Numbered from the stretch's first letter, positions 10,840 through 21,049 are shown. The stretch: 64,000 nt of DNA from Ceratorhiza oryzae-sativae (GCA_030998015.1 JARWMV010000238.1:992001-1056000); one strand, 5' to 3'. The notes: generated by a model from the letters alone, not told the origin. Program-made: numbers and translations.

Positions 10840-11064
10840 TCAATATTGTTTAACTAGGTGTGGGTGTATAAAGCATGAGGATGCACCAGAGTCAATCATG
10901 GCCCAACCATGCATGGTTTGCATACGGTTGATGCTTTTATTTTCTGGAGCGGATGGGGCTTGAGATGCAACAAAATATATATTCAAAGGGGATACGTTGT
11001 CTACAGCATATATCTCAAAGTCCATACAGGTTTTGCTTGATACATTTGCTCTGTCAATGTTCAA
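10840..11064 (-). CDS. Protease N-terminal part of element A pol
   Basis: Retropepsin with active-site AMIDSGASSCFI near residue 57. The frame starts directly at the Gag stop (GAGGATGCTTGA) and lies in the -1 frame relative to Gag, so a programmed -1 shift at the Gag end would join them, as in many Gypsy elements. A stop after HLVKQY separates it from the rest of pol. Confidence 0.75.
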   Translation of the reverse strand: MNIDRANVSSKTCMDFEIYAVDNVSPLNIYFVASQAPSAPENKSINRMQTMHGWAMIDSGASSCFIHPHLVKQY

Positions 11065-12374
11065 GCATCCTCGTTTTCCAACTCATCACCAGAAAGGGAA
11101 GCAGCTTGCCCAGAATAGGGTTTGGAGGGACAAGCGCTAGAATAATGGCCACAACCACTGCAAGTGCTGCATATAACAGGTTTTTTTCCTTTCCCAGCTG
11201 AATCTAGATCCATGGGTCCAGGACCAGACCCTTTGGCCAGGATAGGAGCCGAGGGAGCAACGACGATTGGATGCGAATCTTTTTGGATTTGTTTGAAGGT
11301 AGTTTCTTCAGATGATCCATCATTCCATTTGATTGTGGGAATCGACTGTCCTTTGGCGTTGTGGTTTATAGCTGAAATTGTTCCTTTGCGAGCCTTGCCA
11401 TCTGGACCAAGCGTGTACACCTTTTCCCCAACAGACATCTTTTCCCTGGCCTGGCCTTTGGGAGGAGCTGTTGATGGCAAGGTGGAAGCTTTGGTAGAGG
11501 TGCTAGCCACATTGGAAGAGGAAGATTTGGAGGATGGATTTTGTGCCTGGAACGACTCAATACGTTGATTGATTCTGAGTCCCTTGTCTGCAAGGGTTTG
11601 CAAGGTGACATTGGCAGCCATGTGGTTGTAGTCTTGGGCCACAAGGAACTCCTTGATTTTGACTGTGAGACCATTGTAGAAGTGATTGCGAAGAGATGCG
11701 TCATTGTAGCCAAGACCCTGGGAATATGTCTGGAAGTCTTTAAAGTATTCTTGGACTGAATTCTTTTGTTTGAGCAACTTGAATTTCACCCTGAAATTTT
11801 TGGTCTTGTTGGCAATGTTCCAGCAAGTGTTAAATTGGTTCCAGAAATCATTGACATTGTGGAGCCAAGTGACCAGATTGCCATTGATAACATCATCTTC
11901 CAGGTAGGGTTCCAGCCATTCATGGGCTTTGCCATCCAGGCAGGAAATGATGTAAGCGATCTGCTCATCAGCAGTTGCAGAGGGATAGGAAGTCTGCAAA
12001 TAATGGGCCACTGCAACCCTGAAGGATACCACTTTGTTTTTATCTGAACCATCGAATTTAGCAGGCGCCAATAACTTGGGTGCTTGAGTACACGCAATAG
12101 AGGTGCTTGTGCCAGGTGCTTGGACTGCAGCCTGGAGTGTGACTACATTTGTGTCAAGGTTAGATAGGCTTGTATTGTGGTTCTGGAGAGTGGTGTTGAT
12201 AGTGGATAGTTCGGCTGACTGTTGATTGATGAATACTGCAAGATTGTTATTTATTGCAATCAGCGCGTCCTTGATTGTGTGGGTGAATGCTAATAGGTTG
12301 GCTGGATCGGTGGGTACTTGAATCTGAGTGGCATCAAACTGAATCCAAGCAGGGGTGGGGTTTGGTGTGGACAT
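11061..12374 (-). CDS. Gag of element A with zinc knuckle and a Tudor/SH3-like segment
   Basis: Capsid/nucleocapsid protein, intact. The ATG at 12374 (STPNPTPAWIQF follows) was chosen over an upstream TTG. Regions from this start: an N-terminal coiled-coil-like stretch (about 40-85, NQQSAELSTINTTLQNHNTS), a capsid core (about 100-275, LLAPAKFDGSDKNKVVSFRV to LQTLADKGLRINQRI), and a Ser/Thr linker. An unusual small beta-rich segment at about 314-366 (GEKVYTLGPDGKARKGTI, IKWNDGSSEETTF) looks Tudor/SH3-like. A CCHC knuckle CSTCSGCGHYSSAC comes at about 402-415. The segment before the knuckle is not a usual Gag part. Confidence 0.9.
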   Translation of the reverse strand: MSTPNPTPAWIQFDATQIQVPTDPANLLAFTHTIKDALIAINNNLAVFINQQSAELSTINTTLQNHNTSLSNLDTNVVTLQAAVQAPGTSTSIACTQAPKLLAPAKFDGSDKNKVVSFRVAVAHYLQTSYPSATADEQIAYIISCLDGKAHEWLEPYLEDDVINGNLVTWLHNVNDFWNQFNTCWNIANKTKNFRVKFKLLKQKNSVQEYFKDFQTYSQGLGYNDASLRNHFYNGLTVKIKEFLVAQDYNHMAANVTLQTLADKGLRINQRIESFQAQNPSSKSSSSNVASTSTKASTLPSTAPPKGQAREKMSVGEKVYTLGPDGKARKGTISAINHNAKGQSIPTIKWNDGSSEETTFKQIQKDSHPIVVAPSAPILAKGSGPGPMDLDSAGKGKKPVICSTCSGCGHYSSACPSKPYSGQAASLSGDELENEDA

Positions 12375-12729
12375 AGCTAAAAAAGGAAGTGGGATAGACA
12401 AGTATGGTGGGTGCTCTTGAAGCCAGGATTTTCACTCTCAAACACTGTGGCTGCGCTGCTACCTAGTGTTGAACAATGACTACAACTAATCAACAAGCCT
12501 TTGACAGGTGTGATATAGAGCGTCTTTTTTTGCAAGTGGGTAGTTTGCTGTCTGCAACATGTGCAGTGATGGACAAGAGTCCTAGGGTTGGGTGATAGGT
12601 ACTGTCTGCCTTGTAGACACCTGTTACTGGATAGTCTCTTTCCGCTTTTGATTATTATGCAGTCTGAGCCTTTCTCTGTTTCACAGTAGGCTAGTACAGG
12701 GGTACGTCTCAATCCTGAGTGATGAGGAA
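12375..12729 (-). other. Untranslated leader of element A
   Basis: Lies between the primer site next to the 5' LTR and the Gag ATG. No convincing ORF; a minus-strand frame here is short and non-homologous. Typical position of an RNA packaging leader. Confidence 0.6.
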
Positions 12730-12742
12730 GAACTTGACCTAA
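12730..12742 (-). other. Primer-binding site of element A, probably self-priming (Tf1-like)
   Basis: On the minus strand TTAGGTCAAGTTC adjoins the 5' LTR and does not start TGG, so no tRNA CCA end fits. Its complement, GAACTTGACCT, nearly matches the predicted transcript start GAACTCAACCT (12975 reading down to 12965), about 35 bases after the TATATAAGG box at 13002-13010. The only mismatch is TG against CA, as expected if both came from CG. This is the arrangement of the self-primed Tf1 group. Confidence 0.65.
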
Positions 12743-13261
12743 TGTCAGAGCTACGACCTGAACAGTAATGTCAAACACCTATGTGGCAATGACAAGCCTA
12801 TGGGCAGCGATGCTGGAGGCTTTACTGACAACATCTAAGGTAGGATGTGCAGTGAGGGTGCAATGAGATGCAAGGATATAGGAGTAGGTGCACTTGTCCT
12901 TAAGAGGACTGGGCAGGGACTATGGACTTGTAAGTCACACAGGTAGTAGAGGGGATACAACAGGAGGTTGAGTTCTGAGGCTTAAGGCTCTCAGACTCTC
13001 CCTTATATATTCATACAATGAGCTATATCAAATACACATATGGTGCAGGACAACTATCATACAATGTAAGAATGGTGCCATGTAATGGAATATTCCAGAA
13101 GGTACAAACAGAATGTAAACAACAACAAGGTCATGTGATCATGTAAGTAATTCTATGCATATATCTGATTAAACAGGACTTGTCCAAAAATATGAAAAAG
13201 AGATATTTATAAAATATACAAAAATCATAATAAAATCTGCATCATGGTCTAGGTCATGACA
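12743..13261 (-). repeat. 5' LTR of element A (519 bp)
   Basis: TGTCA...TGACA ends. On the minus strand it carries a TATATAAGG promoter box (13002-13010) with the expected transcript start near 12975. Followed by the duplicated target CTCAG (13262-13266). Confidence 0.93.
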
Positions 13262-13266
13262 CTCAG

Positions 13267-14425
13267 AGCCTTGAGCAAGTATTTGCCATAAGTGGCCACC
13301 ATATCATCCAGGATCCAGATGTCAGCCTCTTCTGACAATGCACCCACATTCCATGTGTTGCACATTTGGCTGTGGGACCCCTTTGATTGTGCATAGGCTG
13401 TCTTCCCTGTTCGTGTTTTCCTTCAATTACTAGGATGTGGTGTTGCATTCCTGCCCTTCTTTCCTGCAGTTCCTCCCTGAACCACTTGTCTGCCTGGTCT
13501 ACATGCCTCCTCTCCCCTGGTATCTCCAGTTCCACTGGAATCACCTCAAGGAGTCCTGCATCCTTCTTGTACATATAGTCTGCATATGCATGTACAGAGT
13601 TCCATGCTGTTGTTAGCTGAAGGGGCCAGAGTTGTTTGTATGTGTGGTAAAACTCCTCCTTGGTGGCAGCCCCTACAATCTCCTCCCCATCCTCCAGGTC
13701 TGCTTGTTGCCTTGATTGCTTTCCTCCTTGTCCCTTTTGCAGAATCTCCTCCAATCCTTCAAGGGTCAGATCCCCTGCCATCAGATCTTCCACTTCCTCC
13801 CCATTTTCCCCCACAGCCTTCCATAGGTAGTTGAAGGCATCCTGTGCTGGATTCCCCCCTGTCAGTCCTTTAGATCCTTTGGCAGGATGTTGGGGTGATT
13901 CCCCTCAAAGTCCCAGAATTTGGTGTTCTGGGTGTTCCATCCACCCTTGTGTTCTTGGCTGATTGTTAGGGTGTGGATGTGGAGGGGGTACTTGGGGTTG
14001 TAGTTTGGTTCCTTGGGATTGTGCTGTTCTACTACTGCCAATGTGCCCAGTGGTTGGGCCAGCTCCAGCAGAAGGCCTTGTACCTATGTATATGCATATA
14101 TAAAAGGTTATTCTGCTAGGCTTCTTTTGTAGCAGGCTGCTTACCAAGCCACTAGCCCTGATGTTGGCTCATCCCTCAATGTACTCCACATTAATAACAC
14201 TGCTTGAGATTGCACACAAAATTTCAGCATCTTGGTGCTGCTTTGCCCTTGCCACCTCTGCTCTTTGGGCTTGGGATCCATCAAGGTAGGCTGTGAAGAA
14301 CTTAGCTCAGGGGGTGGGCTTGCTTCCCAGGGCCCTGGCAACAGTGAGACAGACCTCTGTAGTTTGTCTTGCTCACTTAGCTCTGGTGTTCCCTTGCTTG
14401 GTCCATTGTCAATAAAGTTCATCAT
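13267..14425 (-). pseudogene. Unrecognised intron-containing gene HG1, degraded
   Basis: The best reading on the minus strand is a patchwork of one long protein. It begins with an Ala/Arg-rich helical part (SQAQRAEVARAKQHQDAEIL), then after a 61-nt intron VQGLLLELAQPLGTLAVVEQ, then a Gly/Glu-rich stretch (AVGENGEEVEDLMAG). A long frame at 13814-13263 follows (KEEFYHTYKQLWPLQLTTAW). After a shift near 13380 comes MCNTWNVGALSEEADIWIL, running into 13267 and on at 202. The upstream stops are all TGA where Arg would fit (EG-stop-ANIRASGL, TP-stop-AKFF, AK-stop-ARQ), consistent with CGA decay. At least two single-base indels. No known domain seen; it could be a host gene or the gene of another mobile element. 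Confidence 0.5.
14084..14144 (-). other. Predicted intron in HG1
   Basis: Minus strand GTAAGC donor at 14144 and ATACATAG acceptor at 14084, 61 nt, a usual basidiomycete length. Removal joins RASGL to VQGLLLEL in phase with no stop at the junction. Confidence 0.5.
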
Positions 14426-14819
14426 GGGACAGTTGAGTATTGGATGGCTGGGGAGTGGGCATATGGGTGTGACATATCACTCCAGTTGGCATTGCCCCTT
14501 TAATAACTCTGTTTTCATTGTTTACTGGTCATATGATTGTTTCAACACTGCCCCTCTGGTTGGTGACAATGCATCTCCAAGGGGTGCCCTTCCTTCACTC
14601 CTCACATTGGCCTTTCTCCTCACTGATGCTCAGGGCCTCCACTCATTGTCTCCAGTCAATGGCCCCTCTCCAACCCCTCTGGTATAACAGGATAGTGTAT
14701 GGTCATGTGACTAGGCTGGGTCACATGGCTCATTGTTTTGTTGTTTGGTGTTGTTGTCCAACTATGCAGGGCTTTTCTTTGCAACTCTGGCCCCCCCCTT
14801 CCTTCTCATTCACTTCATC

Positions 14820-15332
14820 ATGCACAGTATCACCCTTAACTATGATCCACTGGACTGCACTTGCTGGGCTCTTCCTTCTGAGATTTATTGTGCCTACTGT
14901 GCTGCCATTTGTGATGCCACCCTTGCTGACTTTGAAAGTGGTGTGGGTGACTGGCTTACAGTGGGCCTTCCCAGTACATTCTTCTTCTTTTTTTTTTTTT
15001 TTCTTTTGTGCAACCTGGTTAACATTTCCCTGTTAGGTGCTGAGGAAACAGCTGAACACCTGGCTGCCCTTGCTGAGTTCTTCAAGGAGGGTCAGGCTCC
15101 CACTCCACATCCCCCTGAACCTGAGGGGTCTGAGGGGTCTGGGCCTCTCACTAACTTCATGTGTGATTACCCTGGGGGGGAGGCACCATGGCTTACCCAC
15201 TCCTCTGCTGGTTGGATCCAGTCCAGGGGTGATTCCTCTAAGGATCAGCCCACTGGACATGTCCCTGTGAAAAAGAGCAAACAGAAGGCTGATCAGCCTT
15301 ATTCACAGGCTTCCTCTAGTATATGGAGGTGA
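14820..15332 (+). CDS. Possible two-exon gene of unknown function
   Basis: Exon 1 14820-14973 starts at an ATG (MHSITLNYDPLDCTCW). The predicted intron 14974-15036 has GTACAT at its start, a T17-rich polypyrimidine tract, a GTTAAC branch-like site and TTAG at its end. Exon 2 15037-15332 continues in phase to a TGA. The product would be about 149 residues: a Cys-rich N-terminus (CTCW, CAYCAAIC), an Ala/Glu helix (AEETAEHLAALAEFF), a Pro/Glu stretch and a basic C-terminus (KKSKQKAD). The intron length is a multiple of three and has no stop, so an unspliced frame also exists. The gene would be divergent from HG1. No family recognised. Confidence 0.35.
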   Translation: MHSITLNYDPLDCTCWALPSEIYCAYCAAICDATLADFESGVGDWLTVGLPSTFFFFFFFFLLCNLVNISLLGAEETAEHLAALAEFFKEGQAPTPHPPEPEGSEGSGPLTNFMCDYPGGEAPWLTHSSAGWIQSRGDSSKDQPTGHVPVKKSKQKADQPYSQASSSIWR

Positions 15333-15420
15333 TATTGTGTATTACCAGAATATATTTTACTAGTTTTCTGAGATACTTGTGGAAGAAGTAAGGGTCCAGA
15401 TCATTTATGGTTTTCTTTGG
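15333..15420. other. Probable truncated edge of element C
   Basis: AT-rich stretch between the plus-strand gene and the ORF3 stop of element C. I see no polypurine tract and no LTR like that of its sister element E, so the 3' end of C is missing or unrecognisable. Confidence 0.4.
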
Positions 15421-16150
15421 TTATGGGGCACCCTGTGCAAGGAGTGGCTGCAGCTCCTCCTGTGATGCTTCCTCCAGGTCCCTTGTCATTTCTTTGTTCT
15501 CCCACCCCTGCCATTCTCCAGTTGTTGTAAGTCTTGGTGCCACCTTTTCTGGTTCCCCATTGCCTTCCAGAAGCACTAGGGATTCCATGCTATCCCCAAG
15601 CTTTTTTAGTTCTTCTTCCTCCTCCCTGGGGCAGACCTGTAGCCAGTCTTCAAAATCTTTGGGGGTGGCCCCCTTCCTGGCAATTAGGTTGTACATATCT
15701 GCCCTTGTTGTTGCTTCAAGGAGTCCCCAGTATGGGGCAGGTGGTAGTTCATGCCATTCCCTCACTTGTGTGTTCAGCCAATCCACCATATCCTTTGTTA
15801 TCTCCCCTTCTTCCCTTGGCAGCTGATGGCTGGTCACCCATTCCTTCCCTGCTGCTTGGCTGCTTTGGCCACTGCATCTACTGTGGAGCTGACCAGGTTA
15901 TCTATTACACACATCTTGGTGTGCATAATGGCACTTCATGTCTTTGGTGCCCCTGAGTGGCACCATGTGAGGGGGCCTCTATTCAGGTCCAGATATACGT
16001 GTATGTCAATCCAGTTCTGCTCATCTCTTTCTTTCTGAGGAATATAGTCTAGATTAGCCCCAGGCAGGATCCTTTGTGCATACCTCTTTGCTTCTCCTGG
16101 TGAGGGGCATAGGTGGGCATCCACCCAGGGCCTTCTGTTTTTGACTGATT
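15421..16150 (-). pseudogene. ORF3 of element C, downstream of integrase
   Basis: Unrecognised protein coded after integrase. Two frames: GEAKRYAQRI, ANLDYIPQKERDEQNWIDI and LNRGPLTWCHSG (16124-15936), then GEITKDMVDWLNTQVREW, ARKGATPKDFEDWLQVC and an acidic tail (15837-15421). Element E has the same blocks in the same order (KADLDYVPMQEQW; MTKEDLWNWLNQ; HKQGAPKEYLEFLQ). The first codons in these frames are not ATG. The family is unknown; it is not a chromodomain, RNase H or zinc knuckle. Conservation in two decayed elements argues for a real third gene rather than a chance frame. Confidence 0.6.
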
Positions 16151-16310
16151 TGAAAGGGTACTTCTTACCCCTCTAAGATTGGGTCCTTTCAACTGAAGCT
16201 GCATATCCATCAGATAGTAGGGTGTAGTGGTTGTTCATGGTGAAGGTTGGGGGGGGGCTAGTGTTGGTAGGATGGATATGGCAAGGAGGGGATCACTTAG
16301 TCCTGTCCCC
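16151..16310 (-). other. Spacer between integrase and ORF3 of element C
   Basis: G/T-rich plus-strand sequence without a convincing frame. Possibly the 5' untranslated part or promoter of ORF3; no TATA box identified. Confidence 0.3.
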
Positions 16311-17885
16311 CTACCCTTGCCTTATATTCCTCCTCCTTGTCTGTTTGTTCTTGCTTCCCCCCCCTCTCAAGTCATTGATCCTTTGACTCTGCTGTCCTGG
16401 TATTGGTGCATCTGGTAGGCACTTGCGCAAGTCATCCAGCAAGTCATTCATTTTGGCAAATTTGCTGGCATGTTCCATTGTGTCTTCTATTGGATCATAC
16501 CCTTTCCACCTGATCTGGTAATACAGTTTGCCCTTCCACCATTCCCAGTTGACCACATGATCCACTTTGTATTCCTCTTGCCCTTCCTCTGTTATGATTG
16601 GCAGAGGCTTTGCCTGGGTCCTTCCAAAATCTTTGTCCTCCTTGAATGGGGATAAGAGGTCCATGTGGAATACATTGTGTACCTCGATTGTTTTGGGTAG
16701 ATCCAGGCAGTATGCATGTGAAGATATTTTTTCCATGATGGTGAAAGGGCCCCCTTTCCTATTGTCAAGTTTCTTTGAGGGGCATTTAGTGGATAGGTTA
16801 GTTAGCATTAGCCATACTCTGTCCCCTACTTCAAACTCTGTTCCTTGACCTTCTATGCCTCTGTGGATTTCCATGGCTGCCTTAGCCTCATCCCATATCT
16901 TCTTCATGTGGTTCTTCATTGTTTCTGCTGCCAGCACCACTTGTCCAGTGCCAGTCCTGCTTAGAATTTCCCATGCTAGCTTAGTGCCATAGACTGTTTC
17001 AAATGCTGATTGGCCTGTGGCTGTATTCTTGTGGTTGTTGTGACAAAATTCTGCTATTGGCAGCCATTTTGCCCAGTCATCTTGCCTGTAATTGCAGAAG
17101 GTTCTCAGAAATCCCTCCACCCATTGGTTTGTTCTTTCTGACAGTCCATCAGTCTCCAGGTGAAAAGCTGTGGAGTATCTAGGTTCTATCCCCAAGTTCT
17201 TGTATAATGCCCTTAGGAATTGGCTGTTAAATTTGGGTCCTCTGTTGGATACTGTTGTCTTAGGTGTTCCATGCAGTTTCCAGACTTCCCTGATGAATAT
17301 TTCTGCTAGGCCTTCTGCATTGGTTGATTCCATGCATGGGATGAAGTGTGCTTGTCTTGAGAAACAGTCCACTACTGTAAAAATGCTATCATAGCCTCTT
17401 GATACTGGTAATTTGATGATAAAGTCATATGCTATGTCCTCCCAGGGCTTCTCTGGTATTGGTAGGGGCTTAAGGGGTACTGGTTGTTTGTGTCCCTTGC
17501 TTTGTTGGCAGACTTCACAGGAGTCTACATATCTATTTACCTGTGCCTTCAATCCTGGCCAATAGTATTGCCTAGATATGAGCTCCAGGGTCTGGGCATG
17601 CCCCTGGTGTCCTGCCACTGGTGAGTCATGGTGTCTGTCCAGTACTTCTAGATGTAAATTACTGTCCTCTGGTATATAAATTTTCCCATCATATCATAGT
17701 AGACTGTCTTCCATACTGTACCGCTTGAGCTCCTTCCTTATGGTTGGTGGCAAATTGTCCTTGTGTGACATGCTTTGTGTTGAGCCTGATATTGATGCGT
17801 CCTCTTCCTGTGCTTCCTTTACTTCCTGTAGGAATTTTGTCCTTACCTCTGCCTTGAATCCAATGAATCTGTCTGGTGATATCAT
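16311..17885 (-). pseudogene. Integrase with chromodomain, element C
   Basis: Upstream linker frame 17885-17694, then a long open frame 17618-16311. HHCC-type motif at the start (AGHQGHAQTLELISRQYYW, CEVCQQSKGH), catalytic D in IAYDFIIKLP, E in LETDGLSERTNQ. The second catalytic Asp is replaced by Asn (TTVSNRGPKF, where DRGP is usual), so it should be inactive. The SH3-like domain (LDNRKGGPFTIMEKI) and the chromodomain (YKVDHVVNWEWWKGKLYYQI, WKGYDPIEDT) are intact. Ends in a basic tail. Confidence 0.9.
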
Positions 17886-18059
17886 GACTTGTGGCTCATT
17901 TGGTGTGTCCTTGTGGTCATGCCTTCATGACAGGGCATCTGGTTTTTGCAATAGATTCCCTGGGCAGTATTCAATTTGGAAATTAAATGATGCTAGGGTC
18001 AGGTGCCACCTAGCATGTCTTCTGTTCCATATCTTGGCTTCTTGCCAATATTGGAGGTT

Positions 18060-19153
18060 TCAATGGTCTGTATATACTGTAATGGGTATTCTGGTTCCCT
18101 CCAGGAACAGTCTCCAATACTCCAGTGACCAGACTATTGCAAGTAACTCCTTGTTGTGTGTATCATAGTTCCTTTGTGGTGGGGTGAAGCTTTCTGATAA
18201 GTAAGCTATTGGATGCAGCCTTCCATCTTCCCCTTTTTGGCTCAGGACTGCCCCCATGGCTACTCCCAAGGTGTCTGTTTCTAGAATGTATGGCTTATTT
18301 GGGTCTGGGTGTATGAGGACTGGGTCTCTTGCCATTGATTTCTTGATCTCATTAAAGGCTTCTTGTTCTTGGGTAGTCCAGTTCCATTTGGCATCCTTCC
18401 TTGTTAGTTCTGTCAGGGGCTTTGCTATTGTGCTAAAGTTGGGCACAAATCTGTGGTAAAAGTTTGCAAAGCCTAAGAATGATTGGGTTTGTTTGAAAGT
18501 GGTGGGTTCCTTCCATTCCACTATTGCCTTGATCTTTTCTTTCTCCATCGATATGCCCTCTAGAGCTATCACAATTCCAATGAAGCTTGTTCTTGTTGTG
18601 AAGAAGTTGCATTTGTGAGGTTTCAAAATAGGTGATGCTTTCTGAGACATCTCAGAACTTCCCTCACATGTTCTGTGTGGTCCTCTTGACTATTGGAGTA
18701 TATTAGTATGTCATCCATGTATACCACCATGTACACATCTATGAGATCTTCAAATATGGAGCTTATGAATCACATCCATATTGAGGGCCCATTCCTTAGT
18801 CCAAATGGCATTACTGTGTATTCAAAGATCCCATGTTTGTTCCTAAAGGCTGTTTTCCATTTGTCCCCTTCCTTGATCCATATATTATTGAAGCCCCAAC
18901 AGATGTCCATCTCTGTAAATATTGTGGTGTCTTTTAGCTTCTCCACAAGGTCCTCTTGCACTGGCATGGGAAATTGATCTGGCTTTGTAATGGCATTTAG
19001 TTTCTGGTAGTCTACTACCAACCTTAAACCTCCATCTGCTTTGTTCACATAAAAACATGGGGCTGTGATGGTTGATTTGCTCCTCCTTATCTTTCCATCC
19101 CTAAGTTCCTTGTCTGTGTACTCCTTTAGGGCTGCTGATTCAGCTGGGGTCAT
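18060..19153 (-). pseudogene. Reverse transcriptase and RNase H, element C
   Basis: RT from TAPCFYVNKADGGLRLVVDY through FTEMDICWGFNNIWI and VMPFGLRNGPSIWM, broken by a stop and shift near 18770-18650. The intervening bases still code VVYMDDILIYSN (YMDD box). RNase H follows in frame 18650-18060 (ETDTLGVAMGAVLSQ, HNKELLAIVWSLEYW, VYTDH). The first D position reads ETDT. Relative to element E this copy keeps the RNase H part that E lost. Confidence 0.88.
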
Positions 19154-19219
19154 TGGGTATATCTTTGCTGGTTTGGGGGGTTCTGCTCCTTCACCAAATT
19201 CTATTTCACAGTCAAAGGG

Positions 19220-19735
19220 TCAGTGCTCCAGGAGCTTGCTAAATCCCTCTTCCTGGAACAGATCTATGAAATCCCTAAATTCCTCTGGAATTAGGGGTAC
19301 TTCTTCTGCTGCTTTGCTGCCAATATTGTCCTTGTACAATATGGAAAGATCTTTCCATTTAATGACTGGTTCTGCTCCTTCCAGCCAGTCTTTACCCAGT
19401 ATTACCTCTGTGTCCCCTAGGTCCATTATGTAGAAGGTGCATTTTAGTGTTTTGCCCTCTACCTCAATTTGTAGTTCGGCCTTATCTGAGATTGCATCCT
19501 TGATTTTCTTCCCATCGATTGCAATCACTGACCTCTTAGCCTTGAGAGGTTCTGTTAGGATTCCCTTTCTTCTGATGTACTCAGAGTCCATGAAATTACA
19601 GGAGGATCCTGAGTCTATCAGTGTTCTAGCTGGTTCCATGATTCCCTTGACAGTCATGTATATTATAGATTGGTTACTTGATTTCTTAAGGGAATATACA
19701 TTGACCACTGGGGTGTTTACTGGATTGACTGACAT
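19220..19735 (-). pseudogene. Protease of element C
   Basis: Retropepsin with TLIDSGSSCNFMDSEYI at the active site and VILGKDWLEGAEPVIKW at the second strand. The frame continues in phase into RT except for a TGA at 19220 (LLEH-stop-PFDCE). Element E has TGA at the same place (LPKH-stop-PFDH), so the stop may predate their split or be a parallel CGA decay. Confidence 0.85.
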
Positions 19736-19752
19736 GGATTCAGTAGATCCTA

Positions 19753-20759
19753 TTAGTTTTCCAACTCCAAATCTGTTTCTTGTTTGTTAGTTTCCTTCTT
19801 GGTGCTGGCCTTTCCCACAATTTTGCCCTTGTTGTAGGTCCATCGTCCTCTGCCATCCTTCATCACATGTCCCAGCTTGCTACATTTGATGCATAGTTTC
19901 TCCTTTCTCTGTTGGTCTTTTTCCTCATTTGGTATCCTGACAGCACTGCTTGGCAAGTGACCAGTGTATGTCCCATTCTGCCCTGTTTGGACCTTGGCCT
20001 GAAGGGGTGTTCTGCTGGCCAAGCCCCAGTTTGGGGCTCCCTGATTGGTGCTTCCTCCTGTGTTGAGCTTTCTATTGGAAAATATTAGGTCATCTGCCCT
20101 GCATGCCAGTGCAATCCATTCCTCCAGGGTCAGTTGATTTCCCACTCCATACATAGACATTCTTAGCAGTTCCTGCCTGACTTCTGGTTTCAATCCTTCT
20201 TTGAACCTGTCAATGAGTGCATCTTCATTCCAGTCTACTTCTTGTGCCAAAATGCAGAACTGGGGGCATACAATTGGGCACTCTTGATTTGGTTTAGTTT
20301 GCCTAGTTCCCAAATTGCCTTTTCTTTCTTGACATGGTCTTGGAAGTTGCTTAGGAATGCTGCCTTGAAGGCTGACCAAGACCTTAAGAATTCATGGTCC
20401 TCCTTGTTGGAGATTTTCTTTAAGAATGGCTGTGCCCAATTTGCTGCATCACCACTGCTCATGTTCATTAGGGTGATGGATATTTTCCTATTATTGTTGA
20501 AGGTTCCTTCTTCATAGTCCCCAAAGTATATTTCCATTTTGGTCAGGAATGTTTTGGCCTCCTTGCCCTTCCTCCCATTGAAGGCCTCTGGTTTCTTTGC
20601 CCATGCCTCCTTGGGGATGGTAGTGCCTGCTAGGGTAGTCTGATTCATAAAGGATGGGTTTTCTGGTTCCTTCCTTACTTGACCCACTGTTGTAGTTAAG
20701 GGCCTGACTGTGGACTCCCTTTGGAATGACCTCCTTGCAAAGGGGGTTGGGGAGGACAA
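19753..20759 (-). pseudogene. Gag core and nucleocapsid of element C
   Basis: Two overlapping frames, 20759-20235 (GRKGKEAKTFLTKMEIYFGD, DAANWAQPFLKKI, SAFKAAFLSNFQDHVKKEK) and 20379-19753 (FKEGLKPEVRQELLRMSM, EEWIALACRADDLIFS), separated by a one-base shift. The zinc knuckle reads CIKCSKLGHVMKDG: the last Cys is replaced by Gly, while element E keeps CIKCGKAGHIMRDC. RNA binding is probably lost. Confidence 0.85.
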
Positions 20760-21049
20760 TCAAGACCCTGGTTGAGTTGGAGGTTCATCCCTATCTGGTG
20801 TTTGTTGCTCTGTGGGGGGGCTTCCATCCTTAATTCATTTGCTATGTCAGTGGTTCACTGCTCAATGGCAGTGGAGATCTCCTCTAAATGGTCCAAGCAG
20901 CTGTGTGTAGACTGTATTGCTTTTGTCTGTTCTTGTATAGCTGTATTTACCTCTTGGATGGTTGAATTCCATCCCTCCATATGTCCCTCCAGGTTCTTGA
21001 TGTTTGCTTCCACATTTTGGGCTGCTTTTGCAGCAATGTATGCATTGTC

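Larger units (their letters stand above)
203..13261 (-). mobile_element. Gypsy element A (chromovirus type), with element B nested in its 3' LTR
   Basis: Full-length Ty3/Gypsy retrotransposon on the minus strand. LTRs begin TGTCA and end TGACA, the right LTR is 519 bp, and the left LTR has the same total length once B is removed. The flanking 5-bp duplications are CTCAG on both sides. Internal order on the minus strand: leader and primer site, gag, protease, reverse transcriptase, RNase H, integrase with a C-terminal chromodomain-like segment, polypurine tract. Pol carries several stops, many of them TGA at conserved Arg positions, so the copy is dead although gag is intact. A fragment of the same family lies at 37966-40020 in plus orientation. 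The insertion split gene HG1. Confidence 0.93.

Noticed and set aside
14980..15000. Poly-T run as a poly(A) tail of a retrogene on the minus strand
   Set aside because: It sits directly before a TTAG acceptor on the plus strand and is not followed by a target duplication.
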